The position numbers and the translations under genes were made by a program. A stretch of DNA of 34,523 nt from Bacteroidota bacterium (GTDB lineage Bacteria; Bacteroidota; Rhodothermia; Balneolales; Balneolaceae). Below the pieces are notes generated by a model that did not search any database, was not told the DNA's origin, and was given only the letters and a program-made list of their open reading frames with translations. The DNA lies in NCBI GenBank assembly GCA_003045995.1, contig PZPG01000020.1, positions 1 through 34,523 on the forward strand. Direction: 5' to 3'. This document shows positions 17,304 through 27,055 of this stretch, in pieces; position 1 is the stretch's first letter; every line of letters starts with the position of its first letter.

Positions 17304-19115
17304 ATGAAACAGCAGAATAATGGGTTTAAAATCGGGATGATTGTCCTCTTTTTGGGGCTGAGTCTTTGGTATCTCTTCCCGACCTTGCAGAATTATTTGG
17401 AGAATCGGCATATCGAAAGTTTGCCGGAATCGGAGCGGAACACCTATCTGGGTGAGAATCGCGAGAAGTTACAGCGTTTGCAGGAGGGTGCGTTGTCGCT
17501 GGGTCTGGACCTTCAGGGTGGGATGTATGTGACGCTGGAGGTAGGCGTGGAGCAGTTACTTCGGGAGCTGGCCGGTGAGTATGCGGATGGCGCCTTGAAT
17601 GAGGTGCTGAGCGAGGCCGGACGGGTTGCTGCGGAGAATCGTACGGATATTATTGATGAGTTTCAGGCGGCGTTTGAGCGTCGGGATCCGAATGCGTTGC
17701 TGAGCCGGTATTATCGGTCGGATGCAGCGGATATTACACGACGGTCGACGAATGAGGAGGTGATCGTGTATCTGAAGAATCAGCGATTGAGTGCGGTAGA
17801 GCGGGCGACCGAGATTGTGCGGACGCGGGTCGACCGGTATGGTGTGACGGAGCCATCGATTTTGCAGCAGGGGAATAACCGCCTGGTGGTGGAATTGCCG
17901 GGTGTGGATGATGAAGCTCGGGTACGGAATCTGCTGAAAGGGACGGCTCGGCTGGAGTTTCGTCTGGCGGCGGATGCAGAGGAGCTGAATGGCGCAAAGC
18001 AGCGGATTATCGAGTTTTACATGCCGGAACAGACGTTGGAGGATTCTCTGGAGCAGCCGGTGAACCCCCTGTTTGAGGTGCTGGATCCGCGGGGACGAAG
18101 CAGTTATGTGTTTGGCTATGCTGCGGCAGAGGACACCGGGCGCGTAAATGAGCTGATCTTTACGCCGGAGGTTCGGGATATGATGCCTCGGAACACAGAG
18201 CTGATGTGGGGCGCAGAGCCGTTTGCTGTGGATCGCGGGATTGAGTTGTATGAGTTGATTGGCGTGCGGACGCAGATTGAGTTGACGGGAGATGTGATAG
18301 CCGAAGCGCGGGTGGATTTTGATCCGACGACGAATGCTGCCGAGGTCTCGATGACGATGGATTCGGAGGGATCACGGCGGTGGTCGCGGATAACCGGTGC
18401 GAATATCGGCAAGCCGGTGGCGATTGTTTTGGACGGCTATGTGTACTCGTATCCGACCGTGCAGAATCGGATTTCGAATGGCCGGTCGTCGATTAGCGGG
18501 ATTGGGAATGTAACGGAAGCGGAGGATCTTGTGAATATTCTGCTGTCGGGTGCGTTGCCGGCGCCGCTGGATATTATTGAAGAGCGGACGGTGGGTGCGA
18601 CGCTCGGGGAAGCCTCGATCAAGGCCGGGTTCTATTCGGTGTTGTTCGGATTGATCATCGTGGCGCTGTTTATGATTGTGTATTATCATGCCGGAGGAGG
18701 GATTGCCGACCTGGCGCTGATCCTGAATATCATCTTCATTCTGGGGATTTTGTCGGCGTTTAATGCGACGCTGACGTTGCCGGGGATTGCAGGGATTGTG
18801 TTGACGATCGGTATGGCGGTGGATGCGAACGTGCTGATTTTTGACCGGATCCGGGAGGAGTTGCGAACCGGAAAAACATTACGGGCGGCGATCGATAACG
18901 GATATTCGAATGCGATGAGTGCGATTGTGGATGCGAACGTGACCACCTTCTTTGTGGCAGTGATTCTGTACAGCTTTGGTGTCGGGCCGATTAAAGGGTT
19001 CGCTGTTACGCTGATGGCAGGAATTGCAGCATCGCTGTTTAGCGCAATTATCATCACGCGTGTGGTGGTGGATTACCTGACGCGGGAGCGAACATCGTCT
19101 GTCAGTTTTGGATAA
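17304..19115 (+). CDS. secD: Protein translocase subunit SecD
   Basis: A 603-residue inner-membrane protein that, with SecF, uses proton motive force to complete protein export through SecYEG. An N-terminal membrane segment (about 8-25) is followed by the SecD motif LGLDLQGGMYV (near 66-76), a large periplasmic P1 domain containing RVDRYGVTEPSI and VVELPGVDD, and five more membrane segments with AVDANVLIFDRIREE near the C-terminal end. Length is normal. The leader is AT-rich without an obvious Shine-Dalgarno site. It is followed after 31 bp by secF. The export load of the multiheme cytochromes and barrel encoded nearby would depend on this system. Confidence 0.97.
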   Translation: MKQQNNGFKIGMIVLFLGLSLWYLFPTLQNYLENRHIESLPESERNTYLGENREKLQRLQEGALSLGLDLQGGMYVTLEVGVEQLLRELAGEYADGALNEVLSEAGRVAAENRTDIIDEFQAAFERRDPNALLSRYYRSDAADITRRSTNEEVIVYLKNQRLSAVERATEIVRTRVDRYGVTEPSILQQGNNRLVVELPGVDDEARVRNLLKGTARLEFRLAADAEELNGAKQRIIEFYMPEQTLEDSLEQPVNPLFEVLDPRGRSSYVFGYAAAEDTGRVNELIFTPEVRDMMPRNTELMWGAEPFAVDRGIELYELIGVRTQIELTGDVIAEARVDFDPTTNAAEVSMTMDSEGSRRWSRITGANIGKPVAIVLDGYVYSYPTVQNRISNGRSSISGIGNVTEAEDLVNILLSGALPAPLDIIEERTVGATLGEASIKAGFYSVLFGLIIVALFMIVYYHAGGGIADLALILNIIFILGILSAFNATLTLPGIAGIVLTIGMAVDANVLIFDRIREELRTGKTLRAAIDNGYSNAMSAIVDANVTTFFVAVILYSFGVGPIKGFAVTLMAGIAASLFSAIIITRVVVDYLTRERTSSVSFG

Positions 19116-19146
19116 CATTTAACATTTTGAAATACGAGGAATTCTT

Positions 19147-20064
19147 ATGAAATGGTTTGAAACACCAAGTTTTGATTTTATTCGCGCCCAGAAAATGATG
19201 TATATCATTTCCGGCGTACTGTTTGTGAGTTCGATTGTTGCGATTTTGACAATGGGACTGAATTATGGAATCGATTTCCGGGGCGGTAAGGAGTTCGTTC
19301 TGGATTTTGAGCAGCCTGTGGATGTGGTGGAGATTCGCAATGCACTTACGGAGCCACTGGAGTCTACGCCGGAGCTGAAGCTGTTTGGATCGGACAGTGA
19401 TATTTTGATTCGAACCGATGCGGAAGGGGATATTTCCGAGATTTCGGGATTGATTCTGGCCGGTGTTGGCGAATTGTACCCTGAGAATCCTGCTACGGTG
19501 ATTAAGACGGATGTAGTGGGCCCGCGGTTTGCGGATGACCTGAAGATCGCCGCCTTGAACTCTATTCTGTTCGCCGTGGCGGTTGTGTTTATCTACATTC
19601 TCATTCGCTTTAAAGGCTGGTATTACTCAGCGGGGGCGGTTACTGCGCTCATTCACGACGTAGTGATTGTGCTTGGAATTTTCACGCTCATCGAACCACT
19701 GGTTTCGTTTAATGTGACGATCGACCAGGCGCTCATTGCCGCGTTTTTGACGATCGTGGGGTATTCGCTGAACGATACGGTGGTGGTGTTCGACCGGATT
19801 CGGGAAAACCAGCTGATCTACAAAACGATGGAGTTTAAGGACATGATTAACAAGAGCCTGAACGACACGTTGAGCCGGACGGTGATCACCTCGCTGACGA
19901 CCCTGTTTGTGGTTGTGATTTTGTTCCTGTTTGGCGGCGAAGTGCTGAAAGGATTCGCTTTTGCGCTGGTACTGGGTGTGATCATCGGGACGTACAGCTC
20001 GTTGTTTGTTGCCAGTGCCATGGTGGTGGAGCTGCAGAAGCGTGCGATGAAGGCCAAGGCCTAG
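19147..20064 (+). CDS. secF: Protein translocase subunit SecF
   Basis: A 305-residue partner of SecD. The SecF motif NYGIDFRGGKEFVLDF lies after the first membrane segment, and the motif VVVFDRIREN is near residue 220. Six membrane segments are visible. The ATG follows GAGGAATTCTT with GAGG well placed. The C terminus is basic (KRAMKAKA). The last six codons are duplicated twice past the stop (20047-20100), and a terminator follows at 20148. Confidence 0.97.
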   Translation: MKWFETPSFDFIRAQKMMYIISGVLFVSSIVAILTMGLNYGIDFRGGKEFVLDFEQPVDVVEIRNALTEPLESTPELKLFGSDSDILIRTDAEGDISEISGLILAGVGELYPENPATVIKTDVVGPRFADDLKIAALNSILFAVAVVFIYILIRFKGWYYSAGAVTALIHDVVIVLGIFTLIEPLVSFNVTIDQALIAAFLTIVGYSLNDTVVVFDRIRENQLIYKTMEFKDMINKSLNDTLSRTVITSLTTLFVVVILFLFGGEVLKGFAFALVLGVIIGTYSSLFVASAMVVELQKRAMKAKA

Positions 20065-20100
20065 ATGAAGGCAAAAGCCTAGATGAAAGTCAAGGCCTAC
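20047..20100 (+). repeat. Three 18 bp units copying the secF stop region
   Basis: Units at 20047, 20065 and 20083 each start ATGAA and would encode MKAKA-stop, MKAKA-stop and MKVKAY. The first is the real gene end. Unit 2 differs from it only at synonymous third positions; unit 3 has lost the stop. Confidence 0.9.
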
Positions 20101-20147
20101 GTGTTTAGGAAGTCGTAGGAAACTTGACAATTAATTTGATACTTTCA

Positions 20148-20191
20148 GGGAGGTTCGTGAAACTCGTCAGGGTTGCGTTCCTCCCTTTTTT
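20148..20191 (+). terminator. Terminator after secDF
   Basis: GGGAGG (20148-20153) pairs with CCTCCC (20180-20185), followed by six T. The 26-base loop is long, so strength is uncertain. It ends about 125 bp past the secF stop. TATAAT follows at 20200-20205 and may start purA transcription. Confidence 0.7.
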
Positions 20192-20225
20192 ATTGCGTGT
20201 ATAATCGCTGGTTTGGCGAAATTAA

Positions 20226-21567
<1,342 letters not shown>

Positions 21568-21569
<2 letters not shown>

Positions 21570-21602
21570 TGGGGGGATTTCGTTGATGGAGGGGATTTCG
21601 TT
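21568..21602 (+). repeat. 17-18 bp duplication at the purA stop
   Basis: GATGGGGGGATTTCGTT (21568-21584) and GATGGAGGGGATTTCGTT (21585-21602) are adjacent. The first overlaps the last two bases of the purA stop codon. Confidence 0.8.
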
Positions 21603-21632
21603 GCGGAAAATTTCATTCGGAGAAAATCTCTC

Positions 21633-21664
21633 TTGAAACTATTCCGTGATTCATTGTATATTTG
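21633..21664 (+). promoter_or_regulatory. Promoter of tRNA-Gly, Bacteroidota type
   Basis: TTGAAA (21633-21638), an 18-bp spacer and TATATTTG (21657-21664), which matches TAnnTTTG exactly. The tRNA starts 28 bp further on. Confidence 0.6.
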
Positions 21665-21692
21665 CAGTCCCTCAAAAATAGAGGGTACGTAA

Positions 21693-21767
21693 GCGGGAAT
21701 AGCTCAGTGGTAGAGCATCACCTTGCCAAGGTGAGGGTCGCCGGTTCAAATCCGGTTTCCCGCTCCA
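21693..21767 (+). tRNA. tRNA-Gly (GCC)
   Basis: A 75-base tRNA including encoded CCA (21765-21767). The acceptor stem GCGGGAA pairs with TTCCCGC, the D-arm contains AGCTCAGTGGTAGAGC, the anticodon stem TCACC/GGTGA encloses TTGCCAA with anticodon GCC at 21725-21727, and the T-arm is CCGGTTCAAATCCGG. It reads GGC and GGT codons. Its own promoter lies upstream and a terminator downstream. Confidence 0.97.
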
Positions 21768-21789
21768 TATAGTAGGAGTTCTTTTTGAG

Positions 21790-21832
21790 AAGCCTCTCTG
21801 CAGATCGATCCGATCGGCGGAGAGGCTTTTTT
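21790..21832 (+). terminator. Terminator of the tRNA-Gly transcript
   Basis: The perfect 9-bp stem AAGCCTCTC (21790-21798) / GAGAGGCTT (21820-21828) is extended by a smaller inner hairpin, then a T run to 21832. It abuts the stop of the convergent tlpA-like gene. On minus the hairpin is present but the T run is not, so it chiefly serves plus. Confidence 0.9.
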
Positions 21833-22550
21833 AGTTGTTACTGTTCCCCTCTTCCAGCAACGGTTTGATTTTGGAAAGCAATTCTGTTTTGGTCACTGCT
21901 CCTGTTGCAAAGTAGCGAAAATGACCTTCGCGGTCGATAATGTATGTGGTTGGTATTCCCATTGTAGGTCCGTACAGATCCATCACTTCTCCAGAGCGGT
22001 CGATTATGATCGGATAGGTTACCTGGTACTCTTCAACAAAAGGTACTACTACCGACTCCCCTTGTTCATCCACCGAAACGCCCACAATCATGAGTCCGTC
22101 TTCCCGATACGCTTCGTAGAGGCTCACCAGGTCGGGAGTTTCTTTTTTACAGGGTGCGCACCAGGTGGCCCAGATGTTCATGATGATGACACTACCCCGG
22201 GTTTGTTGCATATCGAAGGTTGTTCCATCCAGGAGTGCCGTTCGAAACAGTGGTGCAGACGCTTCGGTGGTGGAGGGGAACAGAGGGGCGGATCGCGGGT
22301 CGATTCGTTCAACAGGGGTTGGTTTGCTGCCGGACGAGTTGCTACCGGACGAGTTGCTGCCTGCTTGCTTACTCCCAGAAGGGTTGTCCGGGCTCGGGCT
22401 GCATGACATCAACCCGAAGAAAAAGAAACATGTGGCAATGACCATAAAATGGAGAAGGGGAAGGCTTCCTAAGGGTCGACGACTGGATGAAATGGCTGGG
22501 GCGGTTGGAGTGGATTGTGTGCGTGATTTGGATGGTGTGGCGTGTTTCAT
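21831..22550 (-). CDS. TlpA/ResA-like thioredoxin lipoprotein
   Basis: A 239-residue membrane-anchored thiol reductase, probably keeping apocytochrome CxxCH cysteines reduced before heme attachment (CcmG/ResA role). The start overlaps the upstream gene by 4 nt. A lipoprotein signal ends in FFFFGLMSC with the lipid-carrying Cys at 50; unusually, some 35 residues precede the hydrophobic core. A Ser/Gly/Lys low-complexity linker (SGSNSSGSNSSGSKP) follows, then a thioredoxin fold with active site WCAPC (Cys131, Cys134), the cis-Pro GIPTTYIID, and a TlpA-type central insert (DEQGESVVVPFVEEYQV). The signal core FFFFGLM is encoded by a dispersed 10-mer copy (22408-22417). It is the last gene of the ccmF operon. 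Confidence 0.93.
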   Translation of the reverse strand: MKHATPSKSRTQSTPTAPAISSSRRPLGSLPLLHFMVIATCFFFFGLMSCSPSPDNPSGSKQAGSNSSGSNSSGSKPTPVERIDPRSAPLFPSTTEASAPLFRTALLDGTTFDMQQTRGSVIIMNIWATWCAPCKKETPDLVSLYEAYREDGLMIVGVSVDEQGESVVVPFVEEYQVTYPIIIDRSGEVMDLYGPTMGIPTTYIIDREGHFRYFATGAVTKTELLSKIKPLLEEGNSNN

Positions 22551-22822
22551 GGGGTAGTTTCTTGAGGGTAGGCTAGTTTCTTGACGACTTGACCTGTGGG
22601 GGTGATCCGTTCGTCGTCTGCCGGTTCCTCCATCGGAAAGCGGGAAAGCGGGACATTGGGATCCCGGTCGTGGGGTACATAGTGGCTGTGTGAGCCATGG
22701 TTCACTTCGGTGTACTCTTTCGGATTGAAGAAACCAAGAGAGTCTGCAAGTGCAAAAATAGCGGCGATGGAGAGGACCGAAAAAAAGCCGATTTTGAACT
22801 GGGTTTTCCGTTTGCTATTCAT
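22547..22822 (-). CDS. Small membrane-anchored protein of the ccmF operon
   Basis: A 91-residue protein with one N-terminal membrane segment (FKIGFFSVLSIAAIFALADS, about 8-28) and a His/Pro/Asp-rich outer part containing EVNHGSHSHYVPHDRDPNVP and ERITPTGQVV. It overlaps ccmF upstream (ATGA, 22819-22822) and the thioredoxin gene downstream (22547-22550), so translation is coupled. I do not recognise a named family. The position suggests a part in cytochrome c assembly; a role as a heme or metal handover protein through its His residues is speculation. Confidence 0.85.
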   Translation of the reverse strand: MNSKRKTQFKIGFFSVLSIAAIFALADSLGFFNPKEYTEVNHGSHSHYVPHDRDPNVPLSRFPMEEPADDERITPTGQVVKKLAYPQETTP

Positions 22823-25068
22823 GATGCGGGGGAATCTTCGGGGGAGTGCAGATTGGATTGTGCGAGTTCTGTAGAGGAACCTGCGAGTTCTGAGGGGGAA
22901 TCTTCAGGTTTCGAATGATTTGCAAGTCGTCCTCGGTGGCGCACAATCGATACGCTAAATCCGGCCATAAGTAGAAACACACCTGCCCATACAAAAGAGA
23001 TGAAGGGTTTGTCTTCGGCTACTAGCAACACCCACTGACGGTCCTCGTTTCGGGTTGATACGTTGGCCATGGTGCGTCCGCCGGAACGTCCGGATCGGTA
23101 TTCCCGGTTTCGCTGCTCCACGTAGGAGCTTCCCGCTACGTACAAATATACATCGTTGAGCCATCCGCCGTGAACATCCACATCCACGGACCAGTTGATC
23201 GACTCGGCTGAAGAAACCGGATAGACTTGCGGGAAAAGAGTGAACTCTTCAGTGACTGAACCATCGCGGGGGGAAATTTTTTCGAAGAGTAGCTCATACT
23301 TGTGCTGGCCCGGCCGCGCCTGATCCCCGTCACTCATCCCCAGATAGCTGACTCTGTATTTTCCGTTCACCATTTTGGGTTCGCCGAGGCGCAGTTCCAC
23401 AAATTGAATCTCTTCACGGACAGGGAATCCCTCCTTGTCCAGAACCATGCCATCTCGGACCGCTTCATTGTAGGCTCGGGTTTCATCATCCAACAAGTGC
23501 TGCTGATACGTGGTTGAGGCAAGGATACCGATCAGCATCACCCCGAACCCAATGTGTGAAATGGTACCACCGATTAATACCGGATTTTTCCGTAGCAGGG
23601 AGATCATCACGAAAAGATTACCGAAGCAGGCAAAAAAGGCGGAAAACAGATATACGATATCCCCGAAGCTGGTGACACTGGCGGCATAGATCACTACAAG
23701 AGTCGCTACTGCGGAGATCCCAAACGATTTTAGAAGTTCGGCGGCAAGGCTTTCCGGAGAGTGTTTGCTCCAGTACAAAACCTGCGCCGGCACAGTGAGA
23801 AATGCAGCAAGGATGGCAAGGGGCTGCGTCCAGTTGTTGTAGAAGCTGATTTCGGGTGGCGTGGGTGTGGCGGTGAACAGTTTCCCAAGAATTGGCGAGC
23901 TGGTGCCGATGATGATGACCCCGCCAATGATTGCCAATACCACAGAACCGGAAAAGGTCATAAATTCGCGGGTAAGAATGCCGGGGTCCGCAGTCTTTTT
24001 CGGCAGATCTTTGTATCGGACTGCGAAAAGGACGCCTCCGAGACCCAGGATTACAAGGATGAACAGCAGTAGCTGATTGTACAATCCGAGGTCGGTGAAG
24101 CTGTGAACCGAAGAGTCGCTTAGGATGCCCGAGCGCGTGAGAAATGCTTCGTAGATCACTGCGCTGTACGCAAGAATGGCAAACACCAAGGCCGATTTTT
24201 GCGCATAACCTTTTTTGTTCTGGATGAGCATCGAGTGAATTCCGGCCACACCCAGGAACCAGGGCACGATCGATGCGTTCTCGACCGGATCCCACGCCCA
24301 GAATCCTCCGAAGGAGAGTGTTACGTATGCCCAGTAACCGCCCAGGAAGATGGCCGTGAACAGCGCAAGGTTAGCGGCAACGGTCCAGGGTAGTGCATGG
24401 CGAACCCAGGTGCTATACTCCCGTTTCCATAGCGAGGCCAGGGCAAAGCAAAATGGCACGGTCATCATCGCAAACCCGAGAAACAGGATGGGCGGGTGGA
24501 TGACCATCCATGGACTACGCAGAAGGTCGTTAAGTCCCTTCCCTTCTGCTGGCACAAAATCGGGGTTGGCCTGAATAAATGGTGCATTCGGAAATGCATC
24601 TGCAATTGATTTAAATGCAGAGGAACCGATTTCGAACACTCCGAAATCAAATCCCGTGATCATGGAGATCAGAAATGCCTGGTTGAGGGTAAGAAAAAAC
24701 AGGACATGATAGCGATAGGCTCGCCCCACCCAAACCATCATGGCGATCCCGACCAGGTCTACGAACAGGATCCAGAGGAGAAAACTTCCCTCTTGTCCAC
24801 CCCAAAATGCCGAGACGAGATAGCGCAACGGCAGGTCGGAGCTGGTGTAGTTGTACACGTAGTAATATTGGAATTGGTGGGTTATAAGGAGCTGCAATAG
24901 CAACCCGGAGGCGATGAGCAATAGCACCATTTTCGCGATGAAAGCGCCGTTCGACAACTTTAGCAGCGATTCACGCCCTTTTGTAATTCCAAAAAAGTAC
25001 CCTGCCATCGTGAGCAGCGTTAGCACAAACGCGCTTTTTATAGCCAGGTCTCCCATCATCCCTGTCAT
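22819..25068 (-). CDS. ccmF: Cytochrome c heme lyase subunit CcmF
   Basis: A 749-residue multi-pass inner-membrane protein that attaches heme to CxxCH motifs of exported apocytochromes (System I). The heme-handling WWD-type motif GGFWAWDPVENAS lies at 254-266, with conserved His residues nearby (MVIHPPILFLGFA near 188-200, and IHSM at 277-280) and about 15 membrane segments. A periplasmic domain precedes the last membrane segment, and the C-terminal tail is Ser/Glu/Pro-rich and low in complexity. The ATG follows AAGGAT at good distance. It heads a three-gene operon on minus and is divergent from the cytochrome cluster on plus. Other ccm genes (ccmA, B, C, E, H) are not seen here. Confidence 0.95.
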   Translation of the reverse strand: MTGMMGDLAIKSAFVLTLLTMAGYFFGITKGRESLLKLSNGAFIAKMVLLLIASGLLLQLLITHQFQYYYVYNYTSSDLPLRYLVSAFWGGQEGSFLLWILFVDLVGIAMMVWVGRAYRYHVLFFLTLNQAFLISMITGFDFGVFEIGSSAFKSIADAFPNAPFIQANPDFVPAEGKGLNDLLRSPWMVIHPPILFLGFAMMTVPFCFALASLWKREYSTWVRHALPWTVAANLALFTAIFLGGYWAYVTLSFGGFWAWDPVENASIVPWFLGVAGIHSMLIQNKKGYAQKSALVFAILAYSAVIYEAFLTRSGILSDSSVHSFTDLGLYNQLLLFILVILGLGGVLFAVRYKDLPKKTADPGILTREFMTFSGSVVLAIIGGVIIIGTSSPILGKLFTATPTPPEISFYNNWTQPLAILAAFLTVPAQVLYWSKHSPESLAAELLKSFGISAVATLVVIYAASVTSFGDIVYLFSAFFACFGNLFVMISLLRKNPVLIGGTISHIGFGVMLIGILASTTYQQHLLDDETRAYNEAVRDGMVLDKEGFPVREEIQFVELRLGEPKMVNGKYRVSYLGMSDGDQARPGQHKYELLFEKISPRDGSVTEEFTLFPQVYPVSSAESINWSVDVDVHGGWLNDVYLYVAGSSYVEQRNREYRSGRSGGRTMANVSTRNEDRQWVLLVAEDKPFISFVWAGVFLLMAGFSVSIVRHRGRLANHSKPEDSPSELAGSSTELAQSNLHSPEDSPAS

Positions 25069-25130
25069 AATCTATCCTTTTAGTCTGGTTGATGCGGGTA
25101 GCATCCAGGTTCCACCTATCCCATACGGGG

Positions 25131-25270
25131 ATGTGATCCTCATGGGATTCTAGTGATCCTCATGGGACTCTAGTTCTCCTCATGGGACTCTAGTTCTCCT
25201 CGCGGGATTCTAGTTGTCCTCACGGGATTCCAGTGATCCTCATTGGATTCTAGCCATCCCATGCAGATTC
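25131..25270. repeat. Seven tandem 20 bp units between ccmF and cytochrome b
   Basis: The strict 20-bp period starts at 25131 and unit form is TAGTKMTCCTCAYGGGAYTC. Six units are well kept and the seventh (25251-25270) is degenerate. No spacers occur, so it is not a CRISPR array. Two-helical-turn spacing between divergent cytochrome-related operons suggests cooperative binding of a regulator. Confidence 0.9.
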
Positions 25271-25343
25271 GTATAACCCCATTTGAGCACAAACGTTTCC
25301 CATCAAAAAGAAAGAAATTCTTTATCAAAAAGAAAGACAAACC

Positions 25344-25373
25344 TTTGCGTTTTGGACGTGATTGTCTATTTTC
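25344..25373 (+). promoter_or_regulatory. Possible promoter of the cytochrome operon
   Basis: TTTG (25344-25347), a 19-bp spacer and TATTTTC (25367-25373), compared with the Bacteroidota pattern TTTG-N19-TAnnTTTG. The -7 element matches only in part. Confidence 0.35.
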
Positions 25374-25410
25374 AGGTGGAATAGGTGACGGGATCAATGG
25401 ATAGTGCTAC

Positions 25411-26268
25411 ATGAAATTTGTTTTTTATAGCGTCGTCGGGCTGGCATGGCTTGGGATCGTGGTTTTGCCGGGGGTGTATGGATGGGAGTACTATATGACG
25501 CCGGTACCCGAACGTCCGTTTACGGAGCTGCACGATCAGCTTAAACCTACCGGTTTCATTGGGCATGGGTATGGGGTGATTGGGTCCTTGTTTATGATCG
25601 TTGGTGTGGCGACCTATACGTTGCGGAAGCGGGTGGCTTGGTTTGCGAAATGGGGAAAACTTCGGAGCTGGTTGCGGTTTCATATTTTTTTGTGCACGAC
25701 GGGGCCGGCGCTTGTGGTTTGGCATACGTCGTTTAAGTTTCAGGGGGTTGTGGCGATCTCGTTTTGGAGTATGGTGATTGTTGTGGCGAGCGGGGTACTT
25801 GGTCGGTATGTATACAAGCGGATTCCAAAAACAGAGGATGGATATTTTAAAAGTGTTCAGTTTGTTGTGGATGAGAAACTTGCACTGAGAAAGGAATTGG
25901 ACGCGATGGTGTCGCTGAGTCCTGTACAGGAGTCGATGTTGGGGCTCACGGCGGGACAGTTAAAGTTTACAAATCCATGGGCGGCACTCTATGCAGCAAT
26001 TCTATTTGATGTGAGGGGCCTGTTTTCCTGGAGCAGGGATCGGAGGGTTACCACAGAGCTTGCGTTGTCCAGACAGGAGCGGGAGTCGTTTCGGTCTCTC
26101 GTGCGTCGGTATCGCTGGAGAACCCGACAAGAGTTTTTGATTGAGCCGATGCAGAAGATTTTTGGATACTGGCATGTGTTTCACATTCCGCTGGCGACAA
26201 TTATGTTTTTGGTGCTGGCTGTGCATGTTTTTGTATCGATTCTTTTTGGATACACATGGATTTTTTAA
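25411..26268 (+). CDS. Membrane cytochrome b, probably two-heme
   Basis: A 285-residue inner-membrane protein with five likely membrane segments (about 1-24, 52-70, 88-106, 113-136, 257-284) and a basic cytoplasmic loop (about 137-250). Two segments each hold a His pair spaced as in cytochrome b and b6 helices: His91 and His105, and His258 and His272 (13 residues between). This is the pattern expected for two b hemes stacked across the membrane, one towards each side. Further His residues (41, 52, 255) could bind a quinone or another heme. I infer quinol oxidation that passes electrons to periplasmic c-type cytochromes encoded next. The family is not recognised beyond cytochrome b-like. First gene of the cluster. 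Confidence 0.75.
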   Translation: MKFVFYSVVGLAWLGIVVLPGVYGWEYYMTPVPERPFTELHDQLKPTGFIGHGYGVIGSLFMIVGVATYTLRKRVAWFAKWGKLRSWLRFHIFLCTTGPALVVWHTSFKFQGVVAISFWSMVIVVASGVLGRYVYKRIPKTEDGYFKSVQFVVDEKLALRKELDAMVSLSPVQESMLGLTAGQLKFTNPWAALYAAILFDVRGLFSWSRDRRVTTELALSRQERESFRSLVRRYRWRTRQEFLIEPMQKIFGYWHVFHIPLATIMFLVLAVHVFVSILFGYTWIF

Positions 26269-26323
26269 AACCGTGATGCGGTCCTATCACCCCGAAACCA
26301 AATCTTTTTAACTCCCGAACACC

Positions 26324-27007
26324 ATGAAATACCGACTTCTACTACTCGCAGGAACGATTATTTTTGGCATCACCGCGTTTGTGCTTACAACGGACCGGTT
26401 TCAGTCTTCGCCGCATCAAACCCTGACCGATGCAGAACTTGCGGAGAGGGCGCGACAGATTGCTTCCGGGATGAACTCCCGAGAGGGTTCTGGGAGTGGA
26501 TCCACAAGTGGAAGTGCGGCAGGAGATCGAAGCACGGCTGGGGCGATGCAACCTCCGGTCGATACCGAACCAACGGCAGACAATGTCTCGACCAGTTACT
26601 ACGAGCGTGTAAAGGATCTGGAAAGCTTTCTGGCTACGAATCCTGCAGATACCACTCACATGCTTCGGCTTGCGAGGTTGCTTCATCAGGGGCATCAATT
26701 GCAGGAGGCGACCGAATGGTACAACCGGCTACTTGAAATCAATCCACAGCAGGAGCAGGTACGGTTGGATCTGATTAACGCGTACGGGCAGGCGGGTCAG
26801 TGGGAGTTGGCGCTTTTGGCTACAGATGAACTTTTGGAGATCCGGGAAAATCATCCGGGAGCGCTGTACAATAAGGCGGCGATTTATGCGAATATGGGGC
26901 GGAACAACGATGCAGCGGCGATCTGGGAAGCTCTTTCCGAGCAGGAAGCAGGTACTACAATCGGCACGATGTCCAAAAATGCACTATCCAAACTGGCGGC
27001 TATGTGA
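26324..27007 (+). CDS. Membrane-anchored TPR protein
   Basis: A 227-residue protein with an N-terminal membrane anchor (MKYRLLLLAGTIIFGITAFVL), a Gly/Ser/Ala-rich linker (GSGSGSTSGSAAGDRST) and two to three tetratricopeptide repeats from about residue 90 (LRLARLLHQGHQLQEATEWY, then ALLATDELLEIRENHPGALY). The TPR part faces the periplasm if the anchor is a simple N-in signal. It resembles the CcmI/NrfG-type TPR modules that hold apocytochromes for heme attachment. That role fits the position just before multiheme cytochromes, but is inferred. The start lies 55 bp after cytochrome b. Confidence 0.8.
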   Translation: MKYRLLLLAGTIIFGITAFVLTTDRFQSSPHQTLTDAELAERARQIASGMNSREGSGSGSTSGSAAGDRSTAGAMQPPVDTEPTADNVSTSYYERVKDLESFLATNPADTTHMLRLARLLHQGHQLQEATEWYNRLLEINPQQEQVRLDLINAYGQAGQWELALLATDELLEIRENHPGALYNKAAIYANMGRNNDAAAIWEALSEQEAGTTIGTMSKNALSKLAAM

Positions 27008-27055
27008 TCTTTTCTTGCAAAATCCATATCACCCCAGGAGGCGGGCGGGCGGCAT

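Larger units (their letters stand above)
25069..25410. other. Divergent control region between ccmF and cytochrome cluster
   Basis: About 340 bp. It holds a 20-bp tandem array (25131-25270), a near-match to the dispersed 10-mer (25084-25094, CTGGTTGATG), a pair of ATCAAAAAGAAAGA direct repeats (25301-25314, 25324-25337) and a possible plus-strand promoter (25344-25373). It must serve both ccmF and the cytochrome operon. Confidence 0.6.

Noticed and set aside
20124-20205. TTGACA at 20124 as a promoter, or the hairpin at 20148 as a riboswitch
   Set aside because: No -10 element lies at a proper distance from TTGACA. The hairpin is simple with a T run and fits a terminator; no riboswitch core was seen.
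25131-25270. CRISPR array
   Set aside because: Units are 20 bp, directly adjacent, with no unique spacers and no cas genes nearby.
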